64,000 nucleotides of DNA from Microbacterium sp. LCT-H2 (GTDB taxonomy: Bacteria > Actinomycetota > Actinomycetes > Actinomycetales > Microbacteriaceae), in contig NZ_MODW01000002.1 in the NCBI RefSeq assembly GCF_001866135.1, positions 186,001 through 250,000 of the forward strand, written 5' to 3'. The notes below the pieces were generated by a model, which had not been told where the DNA came from, searched no databases, and saw nothing but the letters and a program-made list of their open reading frames with translations. Both the position numbers and the translations under genes were made by a program. Position 1 is the first letter of the stretch. Each line of letters starts with the position of its first letter. This document shows, in pieces, positions 35,169 through 44,039 of the stretch.

Positions 35169-35867
35169 TCAGCGCACCACCAGGTCGACGAGGATGTTCA
35201 CGGAGTTCAGCACGCTCTGGCCCTTCGCCTTCGAGTAGTCGGTGTAGAGGAGTTCCACGGGATACTCCTTCCATGGCAGACGGGTCCGCCCCAATTCGAG
35301 CACGATCTCGGTGGCGTGTGCCATGCGGTCCTGCTTGAGCTCGATGCCCTCGGCCGCGTCCCGGCGGATCACGCGCAACCCGTTGTGGGCGTCGGTGAGC
35401 TTCAGGCTCGTGGTGAGGTTCGTGACCCACACGGCCGTCTTCAGGATGACCTTCTTCATCCATCCGGGGTTGGTCCGGTCGTCGAGGAAGCGGGAGCCGA
35501 ACACGATGGCGACATCTTCGTCCCTGGCGAGCTGGAGCATGCCGAGGGCGTCCTCCACTCGGTGCTGGCCGTCCGCGTCGAAGGTCACGATGTAATCGCA
35601 CTCGGGGTGTGCCAGAGCGAAGTCGATCCCCGTCTGCAGGGCTGCCCCCTGACCGAGATTGACCGGATGCTGCACGAGGTGCGCCCCCGCCGCGGCGGCT
35701 TCCGCCGCCGAGCCGTCGCTGGATCCGTCGTCGACGCAGACGATGTGGGTGAAGTGGGGCTTGAGGCTCTCGATCACGCCGCCGATCACGCTGGCTTCGT
35801 TGTAGAGGGGGATCACGACCCAGGCGCGAGGATCGGCGGGGGAAGGCGCGGGGACGCTCGAGGACAT
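35169..35867 (-). CDS. Glycosyltransferase family 2, polyprenyl-phosphate sugar synthase-like
   Basis: 232 residues. GT2 motifs are VVIPLYNEASVIGGVI (17-32), VDDGSSDGS (about 45-53), the metal site TFDADGQH (about 95-102) and LTDAHNGLRVIRR. The length, no C-terminal helices and a following DUF2304 gene fit the DPM1/GtrB-like group, which load a sugar onto polyprenyl phosphate. The product could feed the GT-C-like protein encoded convergently next door. The start codon lies 6 nt after a CACAAT box shared with the divergent gene. Confidence 0.86.
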   Translation of the reverse strand: MSSSVPAPSPADPRAWVVIPLYNEASVIGGVIESLKPHFTHIVCVDDGSSDGSAAEAAAAGAHLVQHPVNLGQGAALQTGIDFALAHPECDYIVTFDADGQHRVEDALGMLQLARDEDVAIVFGSRFLDDRTNPGWMKKVILKTAVWVTNLTTSLKLTDAHNGLRVIRRDAAEGIELKQDRMAHATEIVLELGRTRLPWKEYPVELLYTDYSKAKGQSVLNSVNILVDLVVR

Positions 35868-35872
35868 GGTTC

Positions 35873-35879
35873 TATTGTG
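35873..35879. promoter_or_regulatory. Shared, symmetric -10 for two divergent genes
   Basis: On the plus strand TATTGT (35873-35878) fits TANNNT. On the minus strand the same bases read CACAAT (35879-35874), 6 nt before ATG 35867. The two start sites would be only about 20 bp apart. Confidence 0.45.
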
Positions 35880-35924
35880 TCAGGTGTCGATTCGGGCGCC
35901 GGTCCACCGAACAGCAGGGGCAGG

Positions 35925-37103
35925 ATGTCGAGGAGACGACGCGCCGTCATCGCGACACGGCTCTACACGCCGGAGGTGACCGCCGCCAGCTTCCGGATGG
36001 AGGCGCTCGCCCACGCGCTGGCCGCCGACACGGATGTCACCGTCCTGAGCACGAAGCCGCCGCGGGACACGGTGATCGCCGATGCCCCTGGCGTGGTCGT
36101 GCGTCGCGCGCCGGTGCTCAGAGACCGCAGCGGAGCCATCCGCGGGTACGTCCCGTACCTGTCGTTCGACGTGCCCCTCTTCTTCCGGCTGCTGGTCCGG
36201 CGGAGCGACGTGATCGTCGCCGAGGCGCCGCCGACGACCGGGTTCGCGGCCGCGATCGCCGCCTTCCTCACTCGACGCCCGCTGGTCTACTACCCCGGCG
36301 ACGTATGGACCGACGCGGTCGCCTCGATGGACGCCCCCGGCCCGGTGGTGGCGGTCATGCGGTTCGTCGAGCGCTTCGTCCTGCGCCGCGCGGCACGGTC
36401 GCTGGCGGTCTCCACGGAGGTCGCCGATCGGCTTGCCGCGATCGGCGGGCGACCGGAGCGTGTCGTGACGGTGGGCAACGGGATCGACACCGCGGTCTTC
36501 CGTCCCGACGTCGTCCCGCACGAAGCGGAGCGGCCCTACTTCGTCTACACCGGCACGATGTCGGAGTGGCAGCAACCCGACGTCTTCATCCGTGCGCTCG
36601 CTCTGCTCCCGGATGAGGACGTCGAGCTCCGGTTCTTCGGACAGGGAGCCGTGGAGGCAGAGCTGAAGGAACTCGCTGCACGGCTCGCACCGGGCCGGGT
36701 GCACTTCGGAGGACTCGTCGGCCCCGCGACCTCGGCCTCGTGGATCCGTGGAGCCGTCGGGGCGCTGGTGAGCATCGTCCCCGGGATCGGCTACGACTTC
36801 GCCCGACCGACCAAGACGTATGCGGCGGCCGCGGTCGGGACCCCCGTGCTCTTCACGGGCGCGGAGACCGGCGGCGAGGTCGTGCGTGCGGGCGGACTCG
36901 GCGAAGCCGTCGGATTCGACCCGGAGGAGGTGGCGGCGGCCATGCGGCGGCTGCTCGGCGAGTGGGCGTCGGGGGAGACCGAGCGCATCCGGGAGGCTCG
37001 GGCCGCGTGGGCGGTGGACAACGCCTCGCTCACCACCGTCGGCGCCCGCGCCGCGGAGGTCGTTCGCGGCGCGCGTCGAGGTTCGCGGAGCAACGGCAAG
37101 TAG
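35925..37103 (+). CDS. Glycosyltransferase family 4
   Basis: 392 residues. The N-terminal domain opens with AVIATRLYTPEVTAASFRMEAL (7-28), the common start of GT4 acceptors, and contains YYPGDVWTDAVASM (about 121-134). The C-domain has VGNGIDTAVFRPD (about 182-194), FVYTGTMSEWQQPDVFIRAL (about 205-224) and the donor loop YDFARPTKTYAAAAVGTPVLFTGAE. Such FucNAc- or rhamnosyl-type transferases build repeat units of surface glycans. ATG 35925 is preceded by AGGGGCAGG. An in-frame GTG at 35877 would add 16 residues and overlap the shared promoter, so it is less likely. Confidence 0.87.
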   Translation: MSRRRRAVIATRLYTPEVTAASFRMEALAHALAADTDVTVLSTKPPRDTVIADAPGVVVRRAPVLRDRSGAIRGYVPYLSFDVPLFFRLLVRRSDVIVAEAPPTTGFAAAIAAFLTRRPLVYYPGDVWTDAVASMDAPGPVVAVMRFVERFVLRRAARSLAVSTEVADRLAAIGGRPERVVTVGNGIDTAVFRPDVVPHEAERPYFVYTGTMSEWQQPDVFIRALALLPDEDVELRFFGQGAVEAELKELAARLAPGRVHFGGLVGPATSASWIRGAVGALVSIVPGIGYDFARPTKTYAAAAVGTPVLFTGAETGGEVVRAGGLGEAVGFDPEEVAAAMRRLLGEWASGETERIREARAAWAVDNASLTTVGARAAEVVRGARRGSRSNGK

Positions 37104-37147
37104 AATCTCGTCAGTGCTGCCTCATCGCGCAGCGTGCAAGGAGCCCC

Positions 37148-37759
37148 GTGACTGAAACCTCCCGCGTGCGGATCGTCGATTCCGCCGATGTGTCCGCCGA
37201 CGCCGTCATCGGCGACGGATCCTCCATCTGGCACCTCGCCCAGGTCCGCGAACAGGCCCGCCTCGGCGAGAACTGCATCGTGGGTCGCGGTGCGTACATC
37301 GGTACCGGTGTGGAGATGGGCGACAACTGCAAGGTGCAGAACTACGCCCTCGTCTACGAGCCCGCCAAGCTCGGCGACGGCGTGTTCATCGGCCCCGCCG
37401 TCGTGCTCACCAACGACACCTACCCCCGCGCGATCAACGCCGACGGGAGCCTGAAGAGCGCCCACGACTGGGAGCCGGTCGGGGTCACCATCGAGCGCGG
37501 CGCATCGATCGGCGCCCGTGCCACCTGCGTCGCCCCGGTGACGATCGGCGCCTGGGCGACGGTCGCGGCCGGCGCCGTGGTCGTCAAGGACGTCCCGGCG
37601 CACGCCCTCGTCGCCGGCGTCCCGGCCCGGCGCATCGGCTGGGTCGGCGAGGCGGGTGTCCCGCTCACCCGCGGCGACGACGATCACACCTGGGTGTGCC
37701 CCGCGACCGGGGCGCGCTTCATCGAGACCGACGGAACACTGACCAAGGAGACCGTGTGA
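37148..37759 (+). CDS. UDP-2-acetamido-3-amino-hexuronate N-acetyltransferase-like (WbpD/WlbB type)
   Basis: 203 residues from GTG 37148. It is a left-handed beta-helix of hexapeptide repeats (ENCIVGRGAYIGTGVEMGDN). It has the WlbB-type loop VVLTNDTYPRAIN (about 81-93), IERGASIGARATCVAPVTIG and a C-terminal hook holding HTWVCPATGARF. In Pseudomonas and Bordetella this enzyme adds the 3-acetyl group to make UDP-GlcNAc3NAcA. The two genes after it are the matching aminotransferase and 3-dehydrogenase, with 4-base and 1-base overlaps, so the set is a functional module. The exact acyl group cannot be read from sequence. Confidence 0.84.
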   Translation: MTETSRVRIVDSADVSADAVIGDGSSIWHLAQVREQARLGENCIVGRGAYIGTGVEMGDNCKVQNYALVYEPAKLGDGVFIGPAVVLTNDTYPRAINADGSLKSAHDWEPVGVTIERGASIGARATCVAPVTIGAWATVAAGAVVVKDVPAHALVAGVPARRIGWVGEAGVPLTRGDDDHTWVCPATGARFIETDGTLTKETV

Positions 37760-38853
37760 GCGAGTTCATTCCCCCCGCCAAGCCCCTCATCGGCGACGAA
37801 GAGCGCGAAGCCGTCGATCGCGTCCTCCGCAGCGGCATGGTCGCGCAGGGCCCCGAGGTCGCCGCCTTCGAGCAGGAGTTCTCGGCGCACTTCGTGCCCG
37901 GCCGCCCGTCGGTGGCGGTCAACTCCGGCACCGCAGGCCTGCACCTCGGTCTGCTCGCCGCGGGCGTCGGCCCGGGCGACGAGGTCATCGTGCCGTCCTT
38001 CACGTTCGCCGCGACCGGCAACTCGGTGGCGCTCACCGGGGGCACCCCGGTCTTCGTCGACATCGAGCCGGACACGTTCTCCCTGGACCCCGAGGCGGTC
38101 GCCGCCGCGATCACGCCGAAGACCAAGGGCATCCTCCCCGTGCACCTCTACGGACACCCGGCCCGCATGCGCGAGCTCGAGGCGCTGGCCGCCGAGCGCG
38201 GCGTCGCCCTGTACGAGGACGCGGCGCAGGCGCACGGCGCGTCGCTCGACGGCCGCCCGGTCGGCTCGTTCGGCGAGTTCGCCATGTTCAGCCTCTACCC
38301 GACGAAGAACATGACCAGCGGCGAGGGCGGCATGGTGACCACGGCGACCGACGAGATCGCCCGTCAGGTCAAGCTGCTGCGCAACCAGGGCATGGAGCGG
38401 CAGTACGAGAACGAGATCGTGGGCTTCAACGCCCGGATGACCGACATCCACGCCGCGATCGGTCGTGTGCAGCTGACCAAGGTGGACGGCTGGACGAAGA
38501 CCCGTCAGCAGAACGCGGCCTTCCTCGATGCGAACCTGCAGGGCGTCGTCGTCCCGCCGGTCGCCGATGGTGCCGTGCACGTGTACCACCAGTACACGAT
38601 CCGCGTCCCCGAGGACCGGGACGGCTTCGTGGCCGCGCTGAAGAGCGAGCACAACGTCGGCGCCGGCGTGTACTACCCGATTCCGAACCACCGGCTCCCG
38701 TCGCTCGCGCACTTCGCTCCCGGGCTCGACCTTCCGGAGACCGAGCGTGCGGCGCGCGAGGTCGCCTCGCTGCCGGTGCACCCGTCACTCAGCCAGGACG
38801 ACCTCGAGCGCATCGTCGCCGCGGTGAACGCCGTCGCGAAGGCGGGTGCCTGA
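37756..38853 (+). CDS. DegT/DnrJ/EryC1 sugar aminotransferase (WbpE/WlbC-type)
   Basis: 365 residues from GTG 37756. It shows NSGTAGLHLGL (about 55-65), EDAAQAHGAS (about 155-164) and the PLP lysine in SLYPTKNMTSGEGGM. The start IPPAKPLIGDEEREAV and the NMTSGEGG motif match WbpE/WlbC, which transfer the amino group from glutamate to the 3-keto group of the UDP-sugar. It overlaps the WbpD-like gene by 4 bases and the oxidoreductase by 1, so the three are one unit. Codon use is almost purely GC-ending, stricter than in the neighbouring glycosyltransferases. Confidence 0.88.
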   Translation: MSEFIPPAKPLIGDEEREAVDRVLRSGMVAQGPEVAAFEQEFSAHFVPGRPSVAVNSGTAGLHLGLLAAGVGPGDEVIVPSFTFAATGNSVALTGGTPVFVDIEPDTFSLDPEAVAAAITPKTKGILPVHLYGHPARMRELEALAAERGVALYEDAAQAHGASLDGRPVGSFGEFAMFSLYPTKNMTSGEGGMVTTATDEIARQVKLLRNQGMERQYENEIVGFNARMTDIHAAIGRVQLTKVDGWTKTRQQNAAFLDANLQGVVVPPVADGAVHVYHQYTIRVPEDRDGFVAALKSEHNVGAGVYYPIPNHRLPSLAHFAPGLDLPETERAAREVASLPVHPSLSQDDLERIVAAVNAVAKAGA

Positions 38854-39839
38854 TGGCGGACCTGCGCGCCGGCCTCCTCGGCGTCGGGATGATGGGCCGC
38901 CACCACGCCCGCGTGCTCCGCGAGCTCGACGGTGTGGAGCTCGTCGCGATCGCCGACCCCGGTGGCGACCCGCACGGCGTCGCCGGCGACCTGGAGATCC
39001 TGCACGACATCGACGCGCTCATCGGCGCCGGCATCGATATCGCCGTGGTCGCCGTTCCCACGCGATTCCACGAGGACGCGGCGCTCAAGCTCGCGGCCGC
39101 CGGCGTGCACACCCTGGTCGAGAAGCCGATCGCGCACACGGTCGACGCCGGCCAGCGCATGGTTGACGCCTTCGCTGCGGCCGGACTGGTCGGGGCGGTC
39201 GGGCACATCGAGCGCTTCAACCCCGCCGTGCAGGAGCTGCGTCGCCGGATCGAAGCCGGCGAGCTCGGCGCCGTGTACCAGGTGGTCACCCGCCGGCAGG
39301 GTCCGTTCCCGTCGCGGATCGCCGACGTCGGCGTGGCGAAGGACCTCGCCTCGCACGACGTCGACCTCACGGCCTGGGTCGTGCAGAGCGATTACGAGCG
39401 GGTGTTCGCCCAGACCGCGTTCAAGAGCGGTCGCGAGCACGAGGACATGATCACGATCACCGGCCGGACGGCCAACGGCGTGATCGTGAACAACATCGTC
39501 AACTGGCTGAGCCCGATGAAGGAGCGCGTCACGGTCGTCACGGGGGAGAAGGGCGCCTTCGTCGCCGACACCTCCACCGGCGACCTCACCTTCTACGCCA
39601 ACGGCACGATCCCCCTCGAATGGGAATCCGTGTCCTCCTTCCGCGGGGTCTCCGAAGGAGACGTCACGCGCTACGCGTTCGCCAAGCGCGAGCCGCTGCG
39701 CGTCGAGCATGAGGCCTTCCGCGATGCCGTGCTCGGGCAGCAGACCGACGTCGTCACCATGGAGCAGGGACTGCGGACGCTGACTGTCGTGGAGGCTGCT
39801 CTAAGCTCCGCACGCAGCGGTGATGCCGTCGTCATCTGA
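38853..39839 (+). CDS. Gfo/Idh/MocA-family UDP-sugar 3-dehydrogenase (WbpB/WlbA-type)
   Basis: 328 residues. The N-terminal Rossmann domain starts AGLLGVGMMGRHHARVL (about 6-22) and carries the family motif VEKPIAHT (about 89-96). VGHIERFNPAV (about 115-125) and KDLASHDVDLTAW (catalytic-type Asp/His region) follow. In the WbpB/WlbA role it oxidises C3 of UDP-GlcNAcA with NAD so that the aminotransferase can act. That assignment rests on the two preceding genes. As an isolated sequence it could act on another sugar. Confidence 0.84.
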   Translation: MADLRAGLLGVGMMGRHHARVLRELDGVELVAIADPGGDPHGVAGDLEILHDIDALIGAGIDIAVVAVPTRFHEDAALKLAAAGVHTLVEKPIAHTVDAGQRMVDAFAAAGLVGAVGHIERFNPAVQELRRRIEAGELGAVYQVVTRRQGPFPSRIADVGVAKDLASHDVDLTAWVVQSDYERVFAQTAFKSGREHEDMITITGRTANGVIVNNIVNWLSPMKERVTVVTGEKGAFVADTSTGDLTFYANGTIPLEWESVSSFRGVSEGDVTRYAFAKREPLRVEHEAFRDAVLGQQTDVVTMEQGLRTLTVVEAALSSARSGDAVVI

Positions 39840-39842
39840 GTC

Positions 39843-41621
39843 ATGATCCAGCTCGTCCGGACGCTTCGCCGTCTTCTTCCTTTCCTCCCGTCGTCGGCGA
39901 AGAAGTTCCTCGGGATCTTCGCCGTGGTGACCTCTGTCCTGGCTCTGGTCGACGTCGTCGCGCTGATGCTGCTCGCGCTCACCCTCGCCGCCAGCGTGAC
40001 GAGAACCGACATCGTCCTCCCCCTCATCGGCACGGTTCAGGCTGATCAGGTTCTCTGGCTCATTCTGGTGCTCGCGGTGATCGTCGTGGCCAAGTCTGCG
40101 GCGAACGTGTGGCTGCAGTGGATCGCGACGCGACGGTTCGCCTCCTACGAGCTCGCTGTCGGTCAAGAGCTGTTCGGCGCCTACATCCGCTCATCATGGA
40201 CGGATCGGATCTCGCGAAACAGCGCCCAGATCGTGCAGATGTCTGACACCGGCATCGCCAGCGTGATCGCCGGGTTCCTCCTCCCCGCCACCACGCTCCC
40301 CGGCCTCATCGTGACTTCGGTGGGCGTGGTGACAGTGATCGTCGTCGCCCAGCCGGTGACGGCCCTCGTCACGATCGTCTATCTCGGTGGGATCGCCGTC
40401 CTCCAATACCTCGTCCTGAGCGGGAAGACCCGCCAGGCGGCCCGTGTAGCGCGCAATTCGTCTCTTCGTGTGGCCACGCTGATCTCCGGGATGGTGGCAT
40501 CGCTGAAAGAGATCACGCTCCGGGGCAAGGCGGATGAAGTGAGCGAGGTGATCCGCGTGAACCGGCAGCGCACCGCGCGGGCTCGCGCGAACGCAGGATT
40601 CCTTTCGGCGGTTCCTCGCTTCATCTTCGACGCTGCGATCATCGGCGGTTTCGTGATCGTCGGAGGAGCTGCCTTCCTCCTCGGCGGAATCGATCAGGCG
40701 ATCTCCGCGGTGGCGCTGTTCGGTATCGCCGGCTTCCGTCTCGTGCCTTCCCTCACGGGCTTCCAGTCCGTCATCACCCGAACGATCACGTCGACCCCCT
40801 ACGTGGACGCCGTCATCGCCGACGTGGAGGCGTCGAAGAAGTTCCTTGCAGACCGCGAACAGCTGGGTAAAGAACCCTTGCCGGGGGCACCGCGGCTCCT
40901 CCAGCTCTCCGGAGTTGGGTTCACGTTCCCGGGCAGCGACGTGGCAGCGGTCCGCGATGTGGGCATCCGCATCCCGATTGGGACGACCGTCGGGATCGCC
41001 GGTGCGTCCGGCGCCGGCAAATCGACCCTGGTCGACCTGCTCCTGGGGCTGCTGACCCCCACCGAGGGATCGATCACGATCGACGACAAGCCTCTCGAGG
41101 ACGTGCTCGAGGCATGGCGATCCCACGTGGGGTATGTGCCTCAGGAAGTCACCTTGTTCGATGGCACGATCGCGCAGAACATCGCGCTCACCTGGGGTGA
41201 TGACGTCGACCTCGTGCGTGTCGAGGATGCCGCTCGTCGCGCACAGCTCTGGAGCGTGATCGAGCAGCGTGCCGACGGTCTCCAGGCGCGTGTGGGGGAG
41301 CGGGGGCTCACGCTATCGGGCGGACAGCGTCAGCGGCTGGGCATCGCGCGCGCACTCTACTGCGATCCCTTGGTCCTCGTCCTCGATGAAGCGACCAGCG
41401 CCCTGGACACCAAGACCGAGGCGGACGTCTCCGCAGCCATCCGCGACCTCAGGGGCGATGTCACCGTGATCGCCGTGGCACACCGCCTGAGCACGATCAT
41501 GGATTCGGATCAGATCCTCTTCATGCAGGACGGGACGGTGGCGGCGCAGGGCACTTTCGCCGAGGTCGTCGCCGCCAGCCCCGCCTTCGCCGATCAGGCG
41601 AAGCTGGCGGGGCTCGCCTGA
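39843..41621 (+). CDS. ABC exporter with fused membrane and ATPase domains, lipid-oligosaccharide flippase-like (PglK type)
   Basis: 592 residues, half-transporter architecture. Six helices lie in 20-330 (IFAVVTSVLALVDVVALMLL; LIVTSVGVVTVIVVAQPVTA and others). The ATPase has Walker A GASGAGKST (about 387-395), the signature LTLSGGQRQRLGIARAL (about 488), Walker B LVLVLDEATSALD, and the H-loop AVAHRL. Two such subunits form a transporter. Among glycan genes the closest role is PglK, which flips an undecaprenyl-linked oligosaccharide. It is a third transport route in the window, besides two Wzm/Wzt pairs. The ATG lies 3 nt after the previous stop. Confidence 0.87.
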   Translation: MIQLVRTLRRLLPFLPSSAKKFLGIFAVVTSVLALVDVVALMLLALTLAASVTRTDIVLPLIGTVQADQVLWLILVLAVIVVAKSAANVWLQWIATRRFASYELAVGQELFGAYIRSSWTDRISRNSAQIVQMSDTGIASVIAGFLLPATTLPGLIVTSVGVVTVIVVAQPVTALVTIVYLGGIAVLQYLVLSGKTRQAARVARNSSLRVATLISGMVASLKEITLRGKADEVSEVIRVNRQRTARARANAGFLSAVPRFIFDAAIIGGFVIVGGAAFLLGGIDQAISAVALFGIAGFRLVPSLTGFQSVITRTITSTPYVDAVIADVEASKKFLADREQLGKEPLPGAPRLLQLSGVGFTFPGSDVAAVRDVGIRIPIGTTVGIAGASGAGKSTLVDLLLGLLTPTEGSITIDDKPLEDVLEAWRSHVGYVPQEVTLFDGTIAQNIALTWGDDVDLVRVEDAARRAQLWSVIEQRADGLQARVGERGLTLSGGQRQRLGIARALYCDPLVLVLDEATSALDTKTEADVSAAIRDLRGDVTVIAVAHRLSTIMDSDQILFMQDGTVAAQGTFAEVVAASPAFADQAKLAGLA

Positions 41622-41632
41622 GAGAGGACGTC

Positions 41633-42865
41633 ATGAGCCTGCGCAACAACGCCGTCGAAGCGGTCCGTGCCGTCACCGGACTCATCCCCGATCCTCTGCT
41701 CGCCCGGATCATGCCCGGGACTCTCGGCTGGGATCAGGGAAGGATGCAGGTCGCGTCTGCTCCCGAGGCGGAAGTGCGTCTGCTGATCGCACCCACGAAC
41801 TCGGCTGGCCAGGCGCACCAGTGGGCGCACGCTGTGGAATCCCATCTCCCGGGTGTGGGCGCAGTGAACTACATGACCTCGAACGAGCGCACGGACAGAT
41901 TCGGCTTCCCGTCGGACGTTACCGTGCCCGACTCCGGTTACCTCTTCGCGCACGGATGGCAATCGCGCCAGCGGCGCGCCATCGTCGAGGGGTTCACGCA
42001 CGTCCTCGTGGAGTCGGGACGGCACCTCTTTGGTCCCCGGCCCTGGCGGTCTCCGCTGGACGTCCTGGACGACGTCGCCGCCCGAGGCGTTCACGTCGGC
42101 CTGCTGTGGCACGGCAGTGACATCCGGGTACCGAGTGCGCACGCCGCCTGGGAGACCGATTCCCCCTTCGGGGCGCGCGGTCGATATCCCCGTGCGGCGA
42201 CGGCGACACTCCAGGCCAATGCGGAGCGTCGGCGCCAGATGATCCTCGACTCCGCGTATCCGTCGTTCGTCTCGACGCCGGGGCTGCTCGACGTCCCCAG
42301 GTCGCAGTGGCTACCCGTCGTCGTGGATCCCTCGCGATGGAGGACCGACTCGGAACCGCTACGCCACGACGTCCCGGTCGTCGCCTATGTACCGAGCAAC
42401 TCCGCGATGAAGGGCGACGAGTCCGTCGACAGCCAACTGGAGGAGCTGGCCGCCGAAGGACTCATCCGCTACACGAAGCTCGAGGGCATAGCGTCGGCGG
42501 ACATGCCAGCGGTGTACGGTTCCGCCGACATCGTCCTGGATCAGTTCCGTCTCGGAGACTACGGGGTGGCGGCCTGTGAGGCCATGGCCGCCGGGCGCGT
42601 GGTGATCGGTCATGTGCATGAGGATGTCCGGGCGGCGGTCCGCGTCCACACCGGCATCGACCTGCCCATCGTCGAGTCCCGGTTCGACCGGGTCGGTGAG
42701 ACGATTCGCGGGATCCTCGCCGACCCGCACTCGGCGCGTCGCCTCGCGGCCGACGGCAGACGCTTTGTGGAGCAGGTACATGACGGCCGGAGATCCGCGG
42801 CCGTGCTGGCGACGTTCCTCGGGGTCACCGATCCCGCGGACGGAAAGGAGAACCGTGGCGTCTGA
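41633..42865 (+). CDS. Glycosyltransferase (GT-B fold), cytosolic
   Basis: 410 residues. The N-domain holds LLIAPTNSAGQAHQWAHAVE (about 50-69) and GLLWHGSDIRVPS (about 156-168). The C-domain has VVAYVPSNSAMKGDESVD and the donor region VYGSADIVLDQFRLGDYGVAACEAMAAGRVVIG, which fits the E-x7-E area of GT4 enzymes. GAGAGGACGTC precedes the ATG. It shares its operon with the upstream ABC flippase (11-nt gap) and overlaps the next gene by 11 bases. Donor unknown. Confidence 0.77.
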   Translation: MSLRNNAVEAVRAVTGLIPDPLLARIMPGTLGWDQGRMQVASAPEAEVRLLIAPTNSAGQAHQWAHAVESHLPGVGAVNYMTSNERTDRFGFPSDVTVPDSGYLFAHGWQSRQRRAIVEGFTHVLVESGRHLFGPRPWRSPLDVLDDVAARGVHVGLLWHGSDIRVPSAHAAWETDSPFGARGRYPRAATATLQANAERRRQMILDSAYPSFVSTPGLLDVPRSQWLPVVVDPSRWRTDSEPLRHDVPVVAYVPSNSAMKGDESVDSQLEELAAEGLIRYTKLEGIASADMPAVYGSADIVLDQFRLGDYGVAACEAMAAGRVVIGHVHEDVRAAVRVHTGIDLPIVESRFDRVGETIRGILADPHSARRLAADGRRFVEQVHDGRRSAAVLATFLGVTDPADGKENRGV

Positions 42866-44018
42866 GACCCCCCGCCCTCGCATCCTGTGCATCTCTTTCT
42901 CCGAGGTGGTGTCCGACTCCCGCGTCCTCCGGCAACTCGACGTTCTGGCCGAGTTCGGTGACGTCACGACCCTCTGCTACGGAGATCGACCAGCGGGCGC
43001 CGTTGCGCACATCGAGATTCCCCGACAGCTGCCGTCGCTCCCGCAGACGCCGTCCGGGGTCCTGAAGCTCGCGTTGCGACGCTACCGTTCGGTAGAGCTC
43101 GAAGCACCGGCGCTGAAGGAGGCTCTTCGACTCCTGGGTGACCGTGAGTTCGACATCGTGGTCGCCAATGAAGCGCGGGCGCTTCCCCTGGCGTTCCGCG
43201 TTCAGGGTGCACCGCGCATCTGGTGCGACCTCCACGAGTGGGCGCCGGAGGAGCGAACCCATGTCCTCTCCTGGCGGCTTCTGATCTCGCCGTTCATGCG
43301 GTGGGTGTGCGCGGAGTACCTCCCGCGGGTCGACGCGGCCACCACGATCAACGACTCGATCGCAGAGATGTACGCGGATGCGTTCGCCGTCACTCCGGAG
43401 ATCGTCCGCAATGCCATCGCCCACCGGCCCGATCTGCAGCCCTCACCGGTTCGCAAGGGTCTCGTGCGCCTCGTCCACAGCGGCGGCGCCGTGCCGGGGA
43501 GGAACATCGAGGCGATCATCGATGCTGTCGACGAACTGGGGGACGGCTACTCACTGGACTTGTACCTGATCCCCTCACGGCAGGGGGATTCCTACTGGAG
43601 GGATCTTCAGGCGCGCATCGCTGCCAGCCCTCGTACGACCCTGCATGCCCCCGTGCCACCTGACACGCTGCCGGAGACCCTCAATCCCTTCGACTTGGGT
43701 GTCTTCATCCTCCCGCCCCTCACGCCGAACCACCGGTACATGCTCCCCAACAAGTTCTTCGACTTCGTGCAGGCCCGGCTGGGCGTGGTGTTCGGCCCGT
43801 CGGTCGAGACGGATCGCCTCATCGAGAATGAGCATCTGGGACTGGTCACCGGGGGGTATTCGGGAAGCGATGTCGCCGCATCGATCCGGAAGGTGACCTC
43901 GGACGACATCGAGGCGTTCAAGCGGTCGGCCGACGCGGCGTCACGGACGCTCTCCTCAGAGCGAGATGTCGCGGTCGAGCGGGCGATCCTCTCCCGCTTG
44001 GCAGCGCCGCGGGACTGA
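42855..44018 (+). CDS. Glycosyltransferase family 4-like
   Basis: 387 residues from GTG 42855, with GGAAAGGAG 4-5 nt upstream inside the end of the previous gene. The N-domain starts RILCISFSEVVSDSRVLRQL (9-28), the usual opening of this GT4 subgroup, and contains WCDLHEWAPEE near 115-125. The C-domain has RLVHSGGAVPGRNIEAIIDA (about 200-219) and NPFDLGVFILPPLTPNHRYMLPNKFFDFVQARLG. The last segment (HRYxLPNKFF) is well conserved in capsule glycosyltransferases. Probably retaining, cytosolic. It converges on the next, minus-strand gene with a 21-nt gap. Confidence 0.82.
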   Translation: MASETPRPRILCISFSEVVSDSRVLRQLDVLAEFGDVTTLCYGDRPAGAVAHIEIPRQLPSLPQTPSGVLKLALRRYRSVELEAPALKEALRLLGDREFDIVVANEARALPLAFRVQGAPRIWCDLHEWAPEERTHVLSWRLLISPFMRWVCAEYLPRVDAATTINDSIAEMYADAFAVTPEIVRNAIAHRPDLQPSPVRKGLVRLVHSGGAVPGRNIEAIIDAVDELGDGYSLDLYLIPSRQGDSYWRDLQARIAASPRTTLHAPVPPDTLPETLNPFDLGVFILPPLTPNHRYMLPNKFFDFVQARLGVVFGPSVETDRLIENEHLGLVTGGYSGSDVAASIRKVTSDDIEAFKRSADAASRTLSSERDVAVERAILSRLAAPRD

Positions 44019-44039
44019 CTCGATCGCCTCAGGGCGTGG

